A stretch of DNA of 33,210 nt from DASSKO01 sp035690425 (GCA_035690425.1 DASSKO010000026.1:1-33210), one strand, 5' to 3'. Shown: positions 1-8,060, counted from the first letter of the stretch. Numbers and translations are program-made. Notes: generated from the sequence alone by a model not told the origin.

Positions 1-791
1 AGATCCGCGGCCGAGACCTCACGCGAGCGTCCCTTGAAGCCGCCGGTGTCCAGCAGCCGGCTCCCGTCGGGGAGGCTGCAGGAGAACCCGTGTTCGGCCA
101 GCTCGTCCAGCAGATGGACGTAGGCGAACGAGGTGCCCACCAGCGCGACCGGCTCACCGGTCGCCTCGGCGTCCCGGAGGGCCGCCGCCAGACGTTGCGT
201 CTGCAGCCCCTCCGGCCCCACGAAGAAGTTGCTGCCGGGCGCACCGAAGAAGTCGACCAGCCGCGTGCAGAAGTAGGCGATGGAGGAGTGCCGCTCCTCG
301 TCGATGCGCGGGTTGAGCACGAGCAGCCGCATCCGGTCCCGGTCCGGCATGAAGTGCTGGGCGAAGGCGGCTCGCATCGACGCGTCGTACAGGCGCAGGT
401 GCGGGTGGTGGTTGCGTCCTCGTCGGCTCGGGTCGGTGCTGCCGCTGGTCATGAACACCGCAGCGGCCTGCCCCGGCGGCTCGCAGGCCAGGGTCAGCTC
501 CTTGAACGCGCTCAGCGGCACTGCCGGGATCTGCGTCCACCCGGTCAGCCGGCCAGGCTCGGCTCGGCGCGTCCGGCAGAAGCGCCGGTACGCCGCGTTG
601 TGCTCGTACTGGAACGCGAAGAGCTCGAGCGCGAGCGCGTCGAACTCCGCCTCGTCGGCGACCCGGTCCCCGCGGGCGTCGGGGTCCCCGCGGGCGTCGG
701 GGTCGGCTCCGCGTTCGATGTACTCCTGGATTCTGCGGTCCAGGCCGGACGCTGCCGCGGCACCGCCCGACGTCTGCGGCGTGGTCGTCAC
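1..791 (-). CDS. LuxE/PaaK-family acyl-adenylating protein, C-terminus cut by window edge
   Basis: About 263 residues are visible, and the gene continues past base 1. Reading the minus strand from a GTG at 791 gives an uninterrupted frame. It contains the motif VFMTSGSTD (near 440-460), which matches the phosphate-binding loop of adenylate-forming enzymes, and LLDTGGFKGRSRE (about 15-60), typical of the LuxE acyl-protein synthetase domain (PF04443). The family activates carboxylic acids as acyl-adenylates and passes them to a thiol or protein. The substrate here is unknown. The GTG overlaps the stop of the upstream symporter (GTGA), so the two should be translationally coupled and both lie under the TPP riboswitch. 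The N-terminal region carries a tandem DPDARG duplication encoded by an 18-base repeat. LuxE-like family membership is fairly secure; a role in thiamin-related salvage is inference from position only. Confidence 0.82.
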   Translation of the reverse strand, partial: MTTTPQTSGGAAAASGLDRRIQEYIERGADPDARGDPDARGDRVADEAEFDALALELFAFQYEHNAAYRRFCRTRRAEPGRLTGWTQIPAVPLSAFKELTLACEPPGQAAAVFMTSGSTDPSRRGRNHHPHLRLYDASMRAAFAQHFMPDRDRMRLLVLNPRIDEERHSSIAYFCTRLVDFFGAPGSNFFVGPEGLQTQRLAAALRDAEATGEPVALVGTSFAYVHLLDELAEHGFSCSLPDGSRLLDTGGFKGRSREVSAAD

Positions 792-2254
792 CGCGTTACC
801 TCCGAGGTCTCGGTGCTCCGGAAGTCGTCCGCCCGCACCGGGACCGACAGCGACTCCACCTGCTCGGTGAGCACCCGCAGGTCGACGGTTCGGCGGCCCG
901 CGAGGGAGACCAGCACGGTGACCGCGGTGGACGCGGCCACCGCCACCAGGAACGGGGGCAGCGCCAGCCCGCCGGCGAAGGTGGCAATGGCCACGCCGGC
1001 GGGCAGCGACCCTCCGGCCACGTAGCCGTACGCCAGGGCTGCCACCAGTCCTGCGAGCGCGCCGGTGACCGCTCCCGCCGAGGTGGAACGGCGCCACAGG
1101 CCGAACAGGGCCGGCGCGATGGTGGCTGCGCAGAACAGGTCGGCGATCAGGAACAGCCGCAGCACTGAATATCCCTGGAAGGCGACCAGCATCGGGAGCA
1201 CGGTGAGCGCTACGGTGGCGACCCGGCCACCGACGAGGCCGACGTCGGGCCGGTCGGTCACGACCACGGCGGCCAGCCCGTTCTGCAGGGTGTCGACCGT
1301 GGAGGCGACGAGCCCCACGGTGAGGACCAGGACCACGGCGAGAAGCCAGGCCGGCTGCTGCTCCAGCAGCGCGAAGAACGGCACCGGTGGTGTCCCGAGC
1401 GCCACGCCGGAGGCTGCGGCGAGCAGGCCCACCAGCCCGGCCGCCAGCACCACCGGAAACCGGGTGGCCGCCCCCAGCAACGCCCCGCGGCTCAGTGCAC
1501 GGTCGCTCCGGGCCGCCCAGACCCGCTGCCAGTAGCCGTTGTGGAACAGCGTCGTGGCGGTGACCGCCACCACCAGCGCCAGCGCACCCTCGATGCCGGC
1601 CAGGTCCACGTCGAACAACGTCCGGGCGCCCTCGGCTGTGCGTGGAGGCAGCGTGGTCGCCAACGTGACGCCGACCACCACCAGCAGCGCGAACAGCAGC
1701 CAGGACTGCCAGCGGTCGGTGCGGATGGAGGCCCGCAGCCCGCCGTATGCGGTGTAGAGGACCGTGACCGCCGCGACCGCCACGATGCCCAGCCGCGGAT
1801 CGGCGTCCGACAGCCGCGTCAGCACCGCGCCGATGGCGGTGAGCTCCGCCGCCAGCGCGACGAGCATGTAGACGAGCGAGATGCCGAGCACGTACCGGTA
1901 CATGACGTGCCCGTAGCGGAGCCGGACGAACTCGACGAGGCTGTGGCCGGTGGGCACCAGGTCTCGCAGCCGCCGGCCGACCAGGACCAGTCCCGCCAGT
2001 GGGACCGTGATCGCCAGCGCGTAACCGAGCACGCCGGCGATGCCGGCCGATGCGCCCACCTCGGGCGCGGCGAAGAGGATCCACGCGCCGACGCCGGAGG
2101 CGAAGAAGGACAGCCCCAGCCCGGTGGCGTTCTGGCTGTTGCGGGCGACCGCGAACTCCTCCAGGTCGCGGTCGCGGCCCACCGCCAGCCCGACCCAGGC
2201 GAACACGCCCAGCACGGACAGCAGGACGAGCACAGTGATGGAGATGCTCAGCAT
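788..2254 (-). CDS. Sodium:solute symporter (SSS family), TPP-riboswitch controlled
   Basis: A protein of 488 residues with about 13 hydrophobic segments, beginning MLSISITVLVLL. The segment FAVARNSQNATGLGLSFFASGVGAW is characteristic of the SSS/SLC5 sodium-coupled uptake family and is followed by GxxGYALAITVPLAGL. A longer reading from an ATG at 2275 is possible, but that ATG lies in the conserved UAAUGCC part of the riboswitch. The ATG at 2254 has AAGGGA six bases upstream, so 2254 is preferred. The riboswitch suggests that the cargo is thiamin, a pyrimidine or thiazole precursor, or a breakdown product; SSS members under TPP control are known as predicted thiamin-related transporters. The cargo cannot be read from sequence. 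The stop overlaps the start of the LuxE-like gene. Confidence 0.88.
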   Translation of the reverse strand: MLSISITVLVLLSVLGVFAWVGLAVGRDRDLEEFAVARNSQNATGLGLSFFASGVGAWILFAAPEVGASAGIAGVLGYALAITVPLAGLVLVGRRLRDLVPTGHSLVEFVRLRYGHVMYRYVLGISLVYMLVALAAELTAIGAVLTRLSDADPRLGIVAVAAVTVLYTAYGGLRASIRTDRWQSWLLFALLVVVGVTLATTLPPRTAEGARTLFDVDLAGIEGALALVVAVTATTLFHNGYWQRVWAARSDRALSRGALLGAATRFPVVLAAGLVGLLAAASGVALGTPPVPFFALLEQQPAWLLAVVLVLTVGLVASTVDTLQNGLAAVVVTDRPDVGLVGGRVATVALTVLPMLVAFQGYSVLRLFLIADLFCAATIAPALFGLWRRSTSAGAVTGALAGLVAALAYGYVAGGSLPAGVAIATFAGGLALPPFLVAVAASTAVTVLVSLAGRRTVDLRVLTEQVESLSVPVRADDFRSTETSEVTR

Positions 2255-2351
2255 GATGATTCCCTTCGCCGGCATTACCCGGACAGGTTCCTGCGGTCGG
2301 CGACGCTCCTATCGCCCTCTCAGCCCGGTCTTGCCGAGCTCCCGCTCTATC
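2255..2351 (-). ncRNA. TPP (thiamin pyrophosphate) riboswitch, THI element
   Basis: On the minus strand the leader contains CTGAGAGGGCGA, then GACCGCAGGAACCTG, then CCGGGTAATGCCGGCGAAGG, in the order and spacing of the THI-box consensus (CUGAGA, then ACCUG, then GGNUAAUGCCNGCGNAGGGA). A GGCGA/TCGCC stem forms the variable P3 arm, and GAT near 2351 can close P1 with ATC near 2257. The 3' side contains the AAGGGA that serves as ribosome binding site for the symporter start at 2254, so ligand binding should block translation initiation directly. No separate terminator stem is evident, which also favours translational control. Confidence 0.93.
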
Positions 2352-2358
2352 GGGGCCG

Positions 2359-2386
2359 ACTATAGGACCCCGACGACACGATCGAA
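2359..2386 (-). promoter_or_regulatory. Candidate promoter of the TPP-regulated operon
   Basis: The minus strand has TATAGT (+ strand positions 2359-2364) preceded, after 16 bases, by TTCGAT (2381-2386). Transcription would begin about 7 bases past TATAGT, at roughly 2352, which is where the riboswitch fold begins. The -35 match is weak; the -10 and its position relative to the aptamer are the main support. Confidence 0.45.
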
Positions 2387-2505
2387 CGCGCCGGGGGCGA
2401 GTACGTGGACGTGCTGCGGGGGTGTGGAGGCGACGGAGCGGGACACTGGGGGAAGGAAGCACTGTGCGCGACAAGCACGGTGCGCGAAGGGGCCCGGGAG
2501 GACTC

Positions 2506-3870
2506 GTGAACGACAGCACCGCCGCCGCGCGCCACCATGTGGTGATCGTCGGCTCCGGATTCGGGGGCCTGTTCTCCGCGAAGGCCCTCAGTCATGCCCC
2601 GGTCGATGTGACGCTGATCGCCAAGACCAACCACCACCTGTTCCAGCCACTGCTTTACCAGGTCGCCACCGGAATCCTCTCCCAGGGCGAGATCGCGCCG
2701 CCGACGCGGGAGATTCTGCGCGGCCAGCGCAATGCGGAGGTGCTGCTCGGCGAGGTGACCAACATCGACGTGGATCGCAGGCTGGTCACGTCCTGGACCC
2801 CGACGGGCACCGTGGAGACGCCCTACGACAGCCTGGTCGTCGCAGCGGGCTCCGCACAGTCGTTCTTCGGCAACGACCACTTCGCCCAGCATGCTCCCGG
2901 CATGAAGTCGATCGATGACGCGCTGGAGCTGCGCGGCCGCATCCTCAGCGCCTTCGAGTTCGCCGAGCTCGAGCCCGATCCGGCGGAGGTCGAGCGCTGG
3001 CTCACCTTCGTGGTGGTCGGCGCCGGCCCCACCGGTGTCGAGATGGCCGGCCAGATCGCCGAGCTGGCGAGGCGCACGCTGCGCAGGGACTTCCGCAGGA
3101 TCGACCCGGCCCGGACGCGGATCGTGCTGCTCGACGGCGCCCCCGCCGTACTCGCGACGTTCGGCGACCGGCTGTCGGCCAAGGCCGCCAAGGAGCTCAC
3201 CAAGCTCGGCGTCGACGTACAGCTCAACGCCCTGGTGACCGGGGTGGACGAGACAGGCATCGACGTCAAGGACGCCGACGGCAGCATCCGGCGGATCGAG
3301 AGCCGCTGCAAGGTATGGGCAGCCGGCGTCGCGGGGTCCCCGTTGGGCAAGCACCTCGCCGACCAGGTCGGTGTCGAGGTCGACCGGGCCGGCCGGATCC
3401 CGGTCGAGGACGACTGCTCGCTGCGCGGCCACCCCGAGGTCTTCGTGATCGGCGACATGATGGCCAAGGACGACCTCCCGGGCGTCGCCCAGGTCGCCAT
3501 GCAGTCCGGCAAGCACGCCGCCAAACTGATCAGCGCCCGAGCGGCCGGCCGCGACCTGCAGGAGCCGTTCAGGTACTTCGACAAGGGCAGCATGGCCACG
3601 ATCTCGCGGTTCGACGCGGTCGCCAGCATCGGCAGGATCCGGGTCTCCGGCTTCGTCGCCTGGCTGATGTGGCTGTTGATCCACCTGCTCTACCTGATCG
3701 GCTTCAAGCAGCGCCTCACCACGCTGCTGCACTGGCTGATCAGCTTCCTCGGCCGGGGGCGCGCGGAGCGGACCATCACCCGCCAGCAGGTGGTGGCACG
3801 GCGCGCGCTGGACACCTTGCCCCACGACGAGTCCGGCCGGCCGGACCGCACCCGCCTGCCACGCAGATAA
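2506..3870 (+). CDS. ndh: Type II NADH dehydrogenase (NDH-2)
   Basis: A non-proton-pumping NADH:menaquinone oxidoreductase of 454 residues. The FAD-binding motif VVIVGSGFGGL is close to the N-terminus, and a second Rossmann motif VVVGAGPTGVEMAGQ binds NADH. The stretches HHLFQPLLYQVATGI, GNDHFAQHAPGMKSIDDAL and FRYFDKGSMATISR are near-identical to the mycobacterial Ndh/NdhA proteins as I remember them. Near the C-terminus, hydrophobic and amphipathic segments around GFVAWLMWLLIHLLYLIGF anchor it to the membrane. The GTG at 2506 has GGAGG six bases upstream and gives the usual family length. A GTG at 2464 with its own GGAAGGA is a possible alternative start adding 14 residues. It is divergent from the riboswitch operon and is followed by the EtfD-like gene, another menaquinone-reducing enzyme. 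Confidence 0.95.
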   Translation: MNDSTAAARHHVVIVGSGFGGLFSAKALSHAPVDVTLIAKTNHHLFQPLLYQVATGILSQGEIAPPTREILRGQRNAEVLLGEVTNIDVDRRLVTSWTPTGTVETPYDSLVVAAGSAQSFFGNDHFAQHAPGMKSIDDALELRGRILSAFEFAELEPDPAEVERWLTFVVVGAGPTGVEMAGQIAELARRTLRRDFRRIDPARTRIVLLDGAPAVLATFGDRLSAKAAKELTKLGVDVQLNALVTGVDETGIDVKDADGSIRRIESRCKVWAAGVAGSPLGKHLADQVGVEVDRAGRIPVEDDCSLRGHPEVFVIGDMMAKDDLPGVAQVAMQSGKHAAKLISARAAGRDLQEPFRYFDKGSMATISRFDAVASIGRIRVSGFVAWLMWLLIHLLYLIGFKQRLTTLLHWLISFLGRGRAERTITRQQVVARRALDTLPHDESGRPDRTRLPRR

Positions 3871-3934
3871 CCCCCCTCGGTGTGACGTACGCTCCCCTCA
3901 CCCGCAGCAGAGCGCACGCTAGGAGCAAGCCGAC

Positions 3935-6169
3935 ATGCAGATCCTCGCGATTGTCGTGTCGTTGACCATCACCGCGGTGGCGGTGGCGCTGTTCGCGCAG
4001 GCCGCCGCACGAATCGTCGGTGTCGTCCGGCTGGGCCAGCCCGCGGTGGGCCGCGGTGACGACCCGGGCGCACGGTGGCGGAACATGCTCGTGGAGACGT
4101 TCGGCCACACCCGGATGCTGCAGTGGAGTGCCGTCGGTGCGGCGCACTGGTTCGTGTTCGTAGGCTTCGGCTTCTTGTTCTTCACGCTGGTCACCGCCTA
4201 CGGCCAGCTGTTCGATCCCGACTTCGCGATCGTGCTGATCGGCCACTTCTACGCCTATGAGTGGGTGACCGAGGCGATCACCTGGATCATGATGGTCGCG
4301 ATCGCCGGCCTGGCGGCGTACCGGACGGCCCGGCGGCCGACCGCCAAGGGCCGGGCGAGCCGGTTCTGGGGCTCCCGGATGTGGCAGGGCTACTTCGTCG
4401 AGTTCGTCGTGTTCGCCGTGGGCGCGTGCATCCTCACGCTGCGGGGTGCGGAGTACGCGCTGGGGCGGCTGCAAGGCGAGAGCTGGGCGACGCTCGCGCA
4501 CTTCCCGCTGACCGCCTGGGTGGGCGAGCTGTTCTTCTCCGGGCTGTCCACCGGGGCGCTGCACGACGTGATCTGGGTGGTGGCCATGCTCAAGATCGTG
4601 GTGTCGATGGCCTGGGCGATCGTGCTCGGCCTGCACGCCACGATGGGGGTGGCGTGGCATCGCTTCACCGTCTGGCCCAACGTCTGGTTCAAGCGCAAGT
4701 CCGACGGGGGTACGGCGCTCGGCGGGCTGCGGCCGATCATGGCCAACGGCATGCCGATCGACTTCGAGAACATCGACGAGCTCGACGAGGACACCGCCTT
4801 CGGCGTCGGTAAGGTCGAGGACTTCTCCTGGAAGGGCATTCTCGACTTCACCACCTGCACCGAGTGCGGTCGCTGCCAGAGCCAGTGCCCGGCGTGGGCG
4901 ACCGAGAAGCCGTTGTCGCCCAAGCTCCTCGTGCTGGGCCTGCGCGACCACGCCTACGCCAAGGCGCCGTACCTGCAGACCGCCGAGGACGAGCGGTCCG
5001 AGCTCGGCGCGGACCTGCAGGCCGAGGCCGACCGTCCGCTGGTCGGCAACGCCGACGCCTACGGCGTGATCGACCCCGACGTGTTGTGGTCCTGCACCTC
5101 CTGCGGCGCGTGCGTGCAGCAGTGCCCGGTCGACATCGAGCACGTCGACCACATCATGGACATGCGGCGCTATCAGGTGCTGGTGGAGTCCAACTTCCCG
5201 ACCGAGCTCAACCAGCTGTTCAAGGGCCTGGAGAACAAGGGCAACCCGTGGAACATGTCACCGACCGCGCGGATGGACTGGGCCAACGACCTCGACTTCG
5301 AGGTGAAGCAGGTGGGTACTGATGTGGAGACCCTCGACGAGGTCGAGTGGCTGTTCTGGGTCGGCTGCGCCGGTGCGTACGAGGACCGGGCGAAGAAGAC
5401 CACCCGCGCCGTCGCGGAGCTGCTGCACATCGCCGGCGTCGAGTTCGCCGTACTCGGTGACGGCGAGACCTGCAGCGGCGACCCGGCGCGGCGGGCGGGC
5501 AACGAGTTCGTGTTCCAGCAGCTGGCGATGGCCAACGCCGAGACGCTGACCGAGGCCAAGGCAAAGAAGGTCGTCGCGACCTGTGCGCACTGCTTCAACA
5601 CGCTGAAGAACGAGTACGGCCAGCTGGGGGTTGAGCTGGAGGTCGTGCACCACACCCAGCTGCTCAACCGGCTGGTGCGCGAGGGCCGCCTCACACCCGT
5701 CGCCGGCGACGCGGCCACGGTGGGCGGTCGCACGATCACCTATCACGACCCGTGCTTCCTCGGCCGGCACAACCAGGTCTACGAGCCGCCGCGCGACCTG
5801 CTCGAGGTCATCCCCGGTGCGCACTTCACCGAGATGCCGCGCAACTCCGAGCGGTCCTTCTGCTGCGGCGCCGGCGGCGCCCGGATGTGGATGGAGGAGA
5901 AGATCGGGTCGCGGATCAACAACAACCGCACCGCCGAGGCCGTCGCCACCGGCGCGGACCAGATCGCCACCGGGTGCCCGTTCTGCCGCATCATGCTCTC
6001 CGACGGCCTGACCGAGCAGCAGTCGGCCGGTGCCGCCCGCGACGAGGTCGAGGTGCTCGACGTGGCGCAGATGCTGCTCGCCTCGGTGCGACGCGGCGAC
6101 GATGGCAGCGGTGGCAGCGATGGCAGCGATCGGAGTGCGTCCGATCCACGGTCGGCCCCCGCCACCTGA
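3935..6169 (+). CDS. etfD: EtfD-like membrane Fe-S oxidoreductase (ETF:menaquinone oxidoreductase)
   Basis: A protein of 744 residues. The N-terminal ~270 residues carry about five membrane spans of the heme-binding gamma-subunit/NarI type. Two [4Fe-4S] motifs follow, at Cys308-311-314-318 (CTECGRCQSQCP) and Cys387-390-393-397 (CTSCGACVQQCP). Then come two heterodisulfide-reductase-type CCG modules, with Cys478, Cys513 (CSG instead of CCG), Cys550/553, and Cys607, Cys643-644 (CCGAGG), Cys681/684. This architecture matches mycobacterial Rv0338c (EtfD), which passes electrons from acyl-CoA dehydrogenases via ETF to menaquinone. The ATG at 3935 is preceded by AGGAG. The C-terminal tail is a Gly/Ser/Asp repeat encoded by repeated GGCAGCGAT units and is probably disordered. 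The first CCG module lacking one cysteine is common in this family and need not mean loss of function. Confidence 0.88.
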   Translation: MQILAIVVSLTITAVAVALFAQAAARIVGVVRLGQPAVGRGDDPGARWRNMLVETFGHTRMLQWSAVGAAHWFVFVGFGFLFFTLVTAYGQLFDPDFAIVLIGHFYAYEWVTEAITWIMMVAIAGLAAYRTARRPTAKGRASRFWGSRMWQGYFVEFVVFAVGACILTLRGAEYALGRLQGESWATLAHFPLTAWVGELFFSGLSTGALHDVIWVVAMLKIVVSMAWAIVLGLHATMGVAWHRFTVWPNVWFKRKSDGGTALGGLRPIMANGMPIDFENIDELDEDTAFGVGKVEDFSWKGILDFTTCTECGRCQSQCPAWATEKPLSPKLLVLGLRDHAYAKAPYLQTAEDERSELGADLQAEADRPLVGNADAYGVIDPDVLWSCTSCGACVQQCPVDIEHVDHIMDMRRYQVLVESNFPTELNQLFKGLENKGNPWNMSPTARMDWANDLDFEVKQVGTDVETLDEVEWLFWVGCAGAYEDRAKKTTRAVAELLHIAGVEFAVLGDGETCSGDPARRAGNEFVFQQLAMANAETLTEAKAKKVVATCAHCFNTLKNEYGQLGVELEVVHHTQLLNRLVREGRLTPVAGDAATVGGRTITYHDPCFLGRHNQVYEPPRDLLEVIPGAHFTEMPRNSERSFCCGAGGARMWMEEKIGSRINNNRTAEAVATGADQIATGCPFCRIMLSDGLTEQQSAGAARDEVEVLDVAQMLLASVRRGDDGSGGSDGSDRSASDPRSAPAT

Positions 6170-6198
6170 CCTTCCGCACGCCCGCCGTTGTCGCTGGC

Positions 6199-6305
6199 CT
6201 TCCTGCGCCGAGCTCGGCTTCCTGCACCTGCGGGGCCCCCATTTGCCCACTTTGCGGCTTTCTCGGCGTACGCCTGGCGCAGGAAGGTCGCCGGTGCGCA
6301 GGAAG
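6199..6305. repeat. Palindromic intergenic repeat, copy A
   Basis: Two CTTCCTGC copies 19 bases apart (6199 and 6218) face two GCAGGAAG copies 19 bases apart (6279 and 6298). Outer arms pair over 10 bases (CTTCCTGCGC with GCGCAGGAAG) and inner arms over 8. The centre includes GCCCCCATTTGCCCACTTTG. Copy B at 11515-11622 has the same four boxes at the same 19-base spacing and a related centre. No gene overlaps it. Confidence 0.85.
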
Positions 6306-6368
6306 CATGAACGTCGAAAACGCGTGGGCGATCCTGGGCGATCCTGGATGTGGTGTCACCAAAATCGA

Positions 6369-6405
6369 CTATGGCATTGACATGACATCATCTTGACGCC
6401 ATAGT
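6369..6405 (+). promoter_or_regulatory. Promoter and inverted-repeat operator of the RHH operon
   Basis: TTGACA at 6377-6382 and CATAGT at 6400-6405 are 17 bases apart. The start of transcription expected from them falls at about 6412, the A of the ATG at 6413, so the mRNA is probably leaderless. The inverted repeat CTATGGC (6369-6375) and GCCATAG (6398-6404) brackets this promoter and is a plausible binding site for the ribbon-helix-helix protein encoded next. Confidence 0.55.
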
Positions 6406-6412
6406 GATGCAT

Positions 6413-6943
6413 ATGGACATCACGACGTACGCGGAGAGCCTCCGCCGCGACCTCACCGCCGCGGCCGCAGCCGGCGGGCCCGAGGTCCAGGCCGCCGCCG
6501 AGCGGATGGCGCTGGCCCTGGACCCGGCGATCCGGATGGTGCTGCTGGAGGCGCTGTCACACGCCGCTGCCGAGATCAGCCAGGACCTCGGCGGCGGCTC
6601 CATCGACGTACGCCTGAAGGGACGCGAGCCGCAGTTCGTGACCACCCCGCCACCTGCGCCACCAGCACCGCCGGCTCCGGAGGACACCGAGGCCGACGAG
6701 GACGAGGACGGCCCCGTCGCGCGCATCACCCTCCGACTGCCCGAGGCCCTCAAGGTGCGCGCCGAGGAGGCCGCCGCCAAGCACGGACAGTCGCTCAACA
6801 CCTGGCTCGTGGGCGCAGTGCGTAAGGCGGCAAGCAACCGCGGCGTCAACGTCGACATCGACCTGAGCGGGCTGCCGTTCGGTGCCGACTTCGGCCGCGG
6901 CCGACGCGGCCCCGGCCAGAGCTTCAGCGGCTGGGCTCGCTAG
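6413..6943 (+). CDS. Ribbon-helix-helix (HicB/Arc-like) DNA-binding protein
   Basis: A protein of 176 residues. Residues 1-60 are helical and alanine-rich (MDITTYAESLRRDL). A Pro/Ala then acidic linker spans 78-100, and residues 102-143 form a ribbon-helix-helix domain: VARITLRLP, the beta strand that contacts DNA, then two helices ending KAASNR. The C-terminal tail is Gly/Arg-rich. Databases usually label such proteins HicB-family antitoxins, but no HicA toxin gene lies nearby. The next genes encode a DUF4097 protein and a 49-residue protein. Upstream in-frame starts GTG 6404 and ATG 6407 exist; ATG 6413 is chosen because there is no ribosome binding site and the promoter places the transcript start there. 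The likely role is autorepressor of this operon (inference). Confidence 0.8.
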   Translation: MDITTYAESLRRDLTAAAAAGGPEVQAAAERMALALDPAIRMVLLEALSHAAAEISQDLGGGSIDVRLKGREPQFVTTPPPAPPAPPAPEDTEADEDEDGPVARITLRLPEALKVRAEEAAAKHGQSLNTWLVGAVRKAASNRGVNVDIDLSGLPFGADFGRGRRGPGQSFSGWAR

Positions 6944-7038
6944 CACTCCCTGGCGGCCACCCGGCCACTCAACCCGTCCACACCCGGCAACCGCGTCGCG
7001 ACGACGCGGGAGTCTCGCACACCCTCTTGGAGGAAGCC

Positions 7039-7878
7039 ATGCACCGCTTCGACACTCCCAACCCGCCCACCATCAATGTCGAGTTCGGCGCCGGCGACGT
7101 CGTCGTCGACGCCCAGGACACCGCCGAGACGACCGTCGAGCTGACCGGTGGCAACGACCAAGGCAGCCAGGAGCTGATCGCCGCGACGGTGATCGAGCAC
7201 CGTGGTGACACCATCGTGGTGCACGTGCCCAAACGCGGCCACGGCCTGTTCAACCGCACGCCCGACCTGCAATTGCACGTGACGGCCCCGCACGGTGCTG
7301 CGCTGACGATCACATCCGGCAGCGCCGACGTGCAGGCGCGCGGCAGCTTCGCCGGCAGCCGCATCTCGACCGGCTCCGGCGAGATCTCGGTGCTGCACCT
7401 CACCGGCTCGAGCAGCCTGCGCTCCGGCTCCGGCGAGATCTCGCTGGACTCCACCGAAGCCGACCTGGACGTGCGGAGCGGATCCGGAGACATCCGGATC
7501 GGCAGCGTCTCCGCCGCGTGCAACATCGCGTCCGGCTCCGGCGACGTCCAGGTACAGCACGTGGCCGGCCCGGCGAAGGCGCAGACCGGCTCCGGCGACA
7601 TCTCCATCACCGACGCGGAGAGCGACGTCAGGACGCAGACCGGCTCGGGCAGCGTCCACCTCGGCCGGGTGCACCGTGGCGAGGTCAAGGCGCAGGGCGC
7701 CTCCGGTGACGTCCACGTCGGCCTCGCAGCGGGTACGGCGGCCTGGCTCGACGTGCATTCTCTGACCGGCCGCGTCGACACCGACCTCGAAGCAGCCGAC
7801 GAGCCCGGGGCCGACGAGGAGAAGGTCCGCCTGCGGCTCAACACCGTCAGCGGCGACATCTCCGTCGTACGGGTCTGA
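7039..7878 (+). CDS. DUF4097 beta-strand-repeat protein
   Basis: A protein of 279 residues with seven short units of the form (S/T)GSG(D/E)(I/V) spaced about 18-20 residues apart (for example STGSGEIS, RSGSGDIR, ASGSGDVQ, QTGSGDIS). This is typical of the DUF4097 right-handed beta-solenoid. There is no signal peptide or membrane segment, so it is cytoplasmic. The ATG at 7039 has GGAGG with 5-base spacing; a TTG at 7027 overlaps that ribosome binding site and is rejected. It sits 95 bases after the RHH gene and 32 bases before the 49-residue gene, on the same strand. The family has no well-established biochemical role; related proteins occur beside membrane-stress and transcription regulators. 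Confidence 0.85.
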   Translation: MHRFDTPNPPTINVEFGAGDVVVDAQDTAETTVELTGGNDQGSQELIAATVIEHRGDTIVVHVPKRGHGLFNRTPDLQLHVTAPHGAALTITSGSADVQARGSFAGSRISTGSGEISVLHLTGSSSLRSGSGEISLDSTEADLDVRSGSGDIRIGSVSAACNIASGSGDVQVQHVAGPAKAQTGSGDISITDAESDVRTQTGSGSVHLGRVHRGEVKAQGASGDVHVGLAAGTAAWLDVHSLTGRVDTDLEAADEPGADEEKVRLRLNTVSGDISVVRV

Positions 7879-7910
7879 ACCCTCATCACCACGCAAACCA
7901 AGGAGCGACG

Positions 7911-8060
7911 ATGAACATCGACAACTTGGACCTCGTCCGCGCGATCGACGAGCAACGGCGCGCCGGCCACCGGCCGCCCAGTCAGCCGATGGAGCGCCGG
8001 CGCCGCCGGCACGCCATGGCCAAGGCGCTGCACGGACTCGCCACCCGGATCGAAGGCTGA
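7911..8060 (+). CDS. Small basic protein, 49 residues, unknown function
   Basis: ATG at 7911 with AAGGAG 5-6 bases upstream, ending TGA at 8058-8060. The protein begins MNIDNLDLVRAIDEQRRAG and contains a PMERRRRRH run, giving a strongly positive middle and two likely helices. It follows the DUF4097 gene by 32 bases and precedes a strong terminator, so it is probably the last gene of the RHH-DUF4097 operon. I do not recognise a family. The clean ribosome binding site, high third-position GC and operon position support a real gene. Confidence 0.65.
   Translation: MNIDNLDLVRAIDEQRRAGHRPPSQPMERRRRRHAMAKALHGLATRIEG

Noticed and set aside
2347..5152. Long minus-strand frames opposite ndh and etfD
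   Set aside because: His/Asp/Gly-rich low-information translations with no motif; sense genes are unambiguous.
6404..8060. HicAB toxin-antitoxin system
   Set aside because: Only the RHH (HicB-like) part is present; the neighbours are DUF4097 and a small basic protein without the HicA double-stranded-RNA-binding fold.
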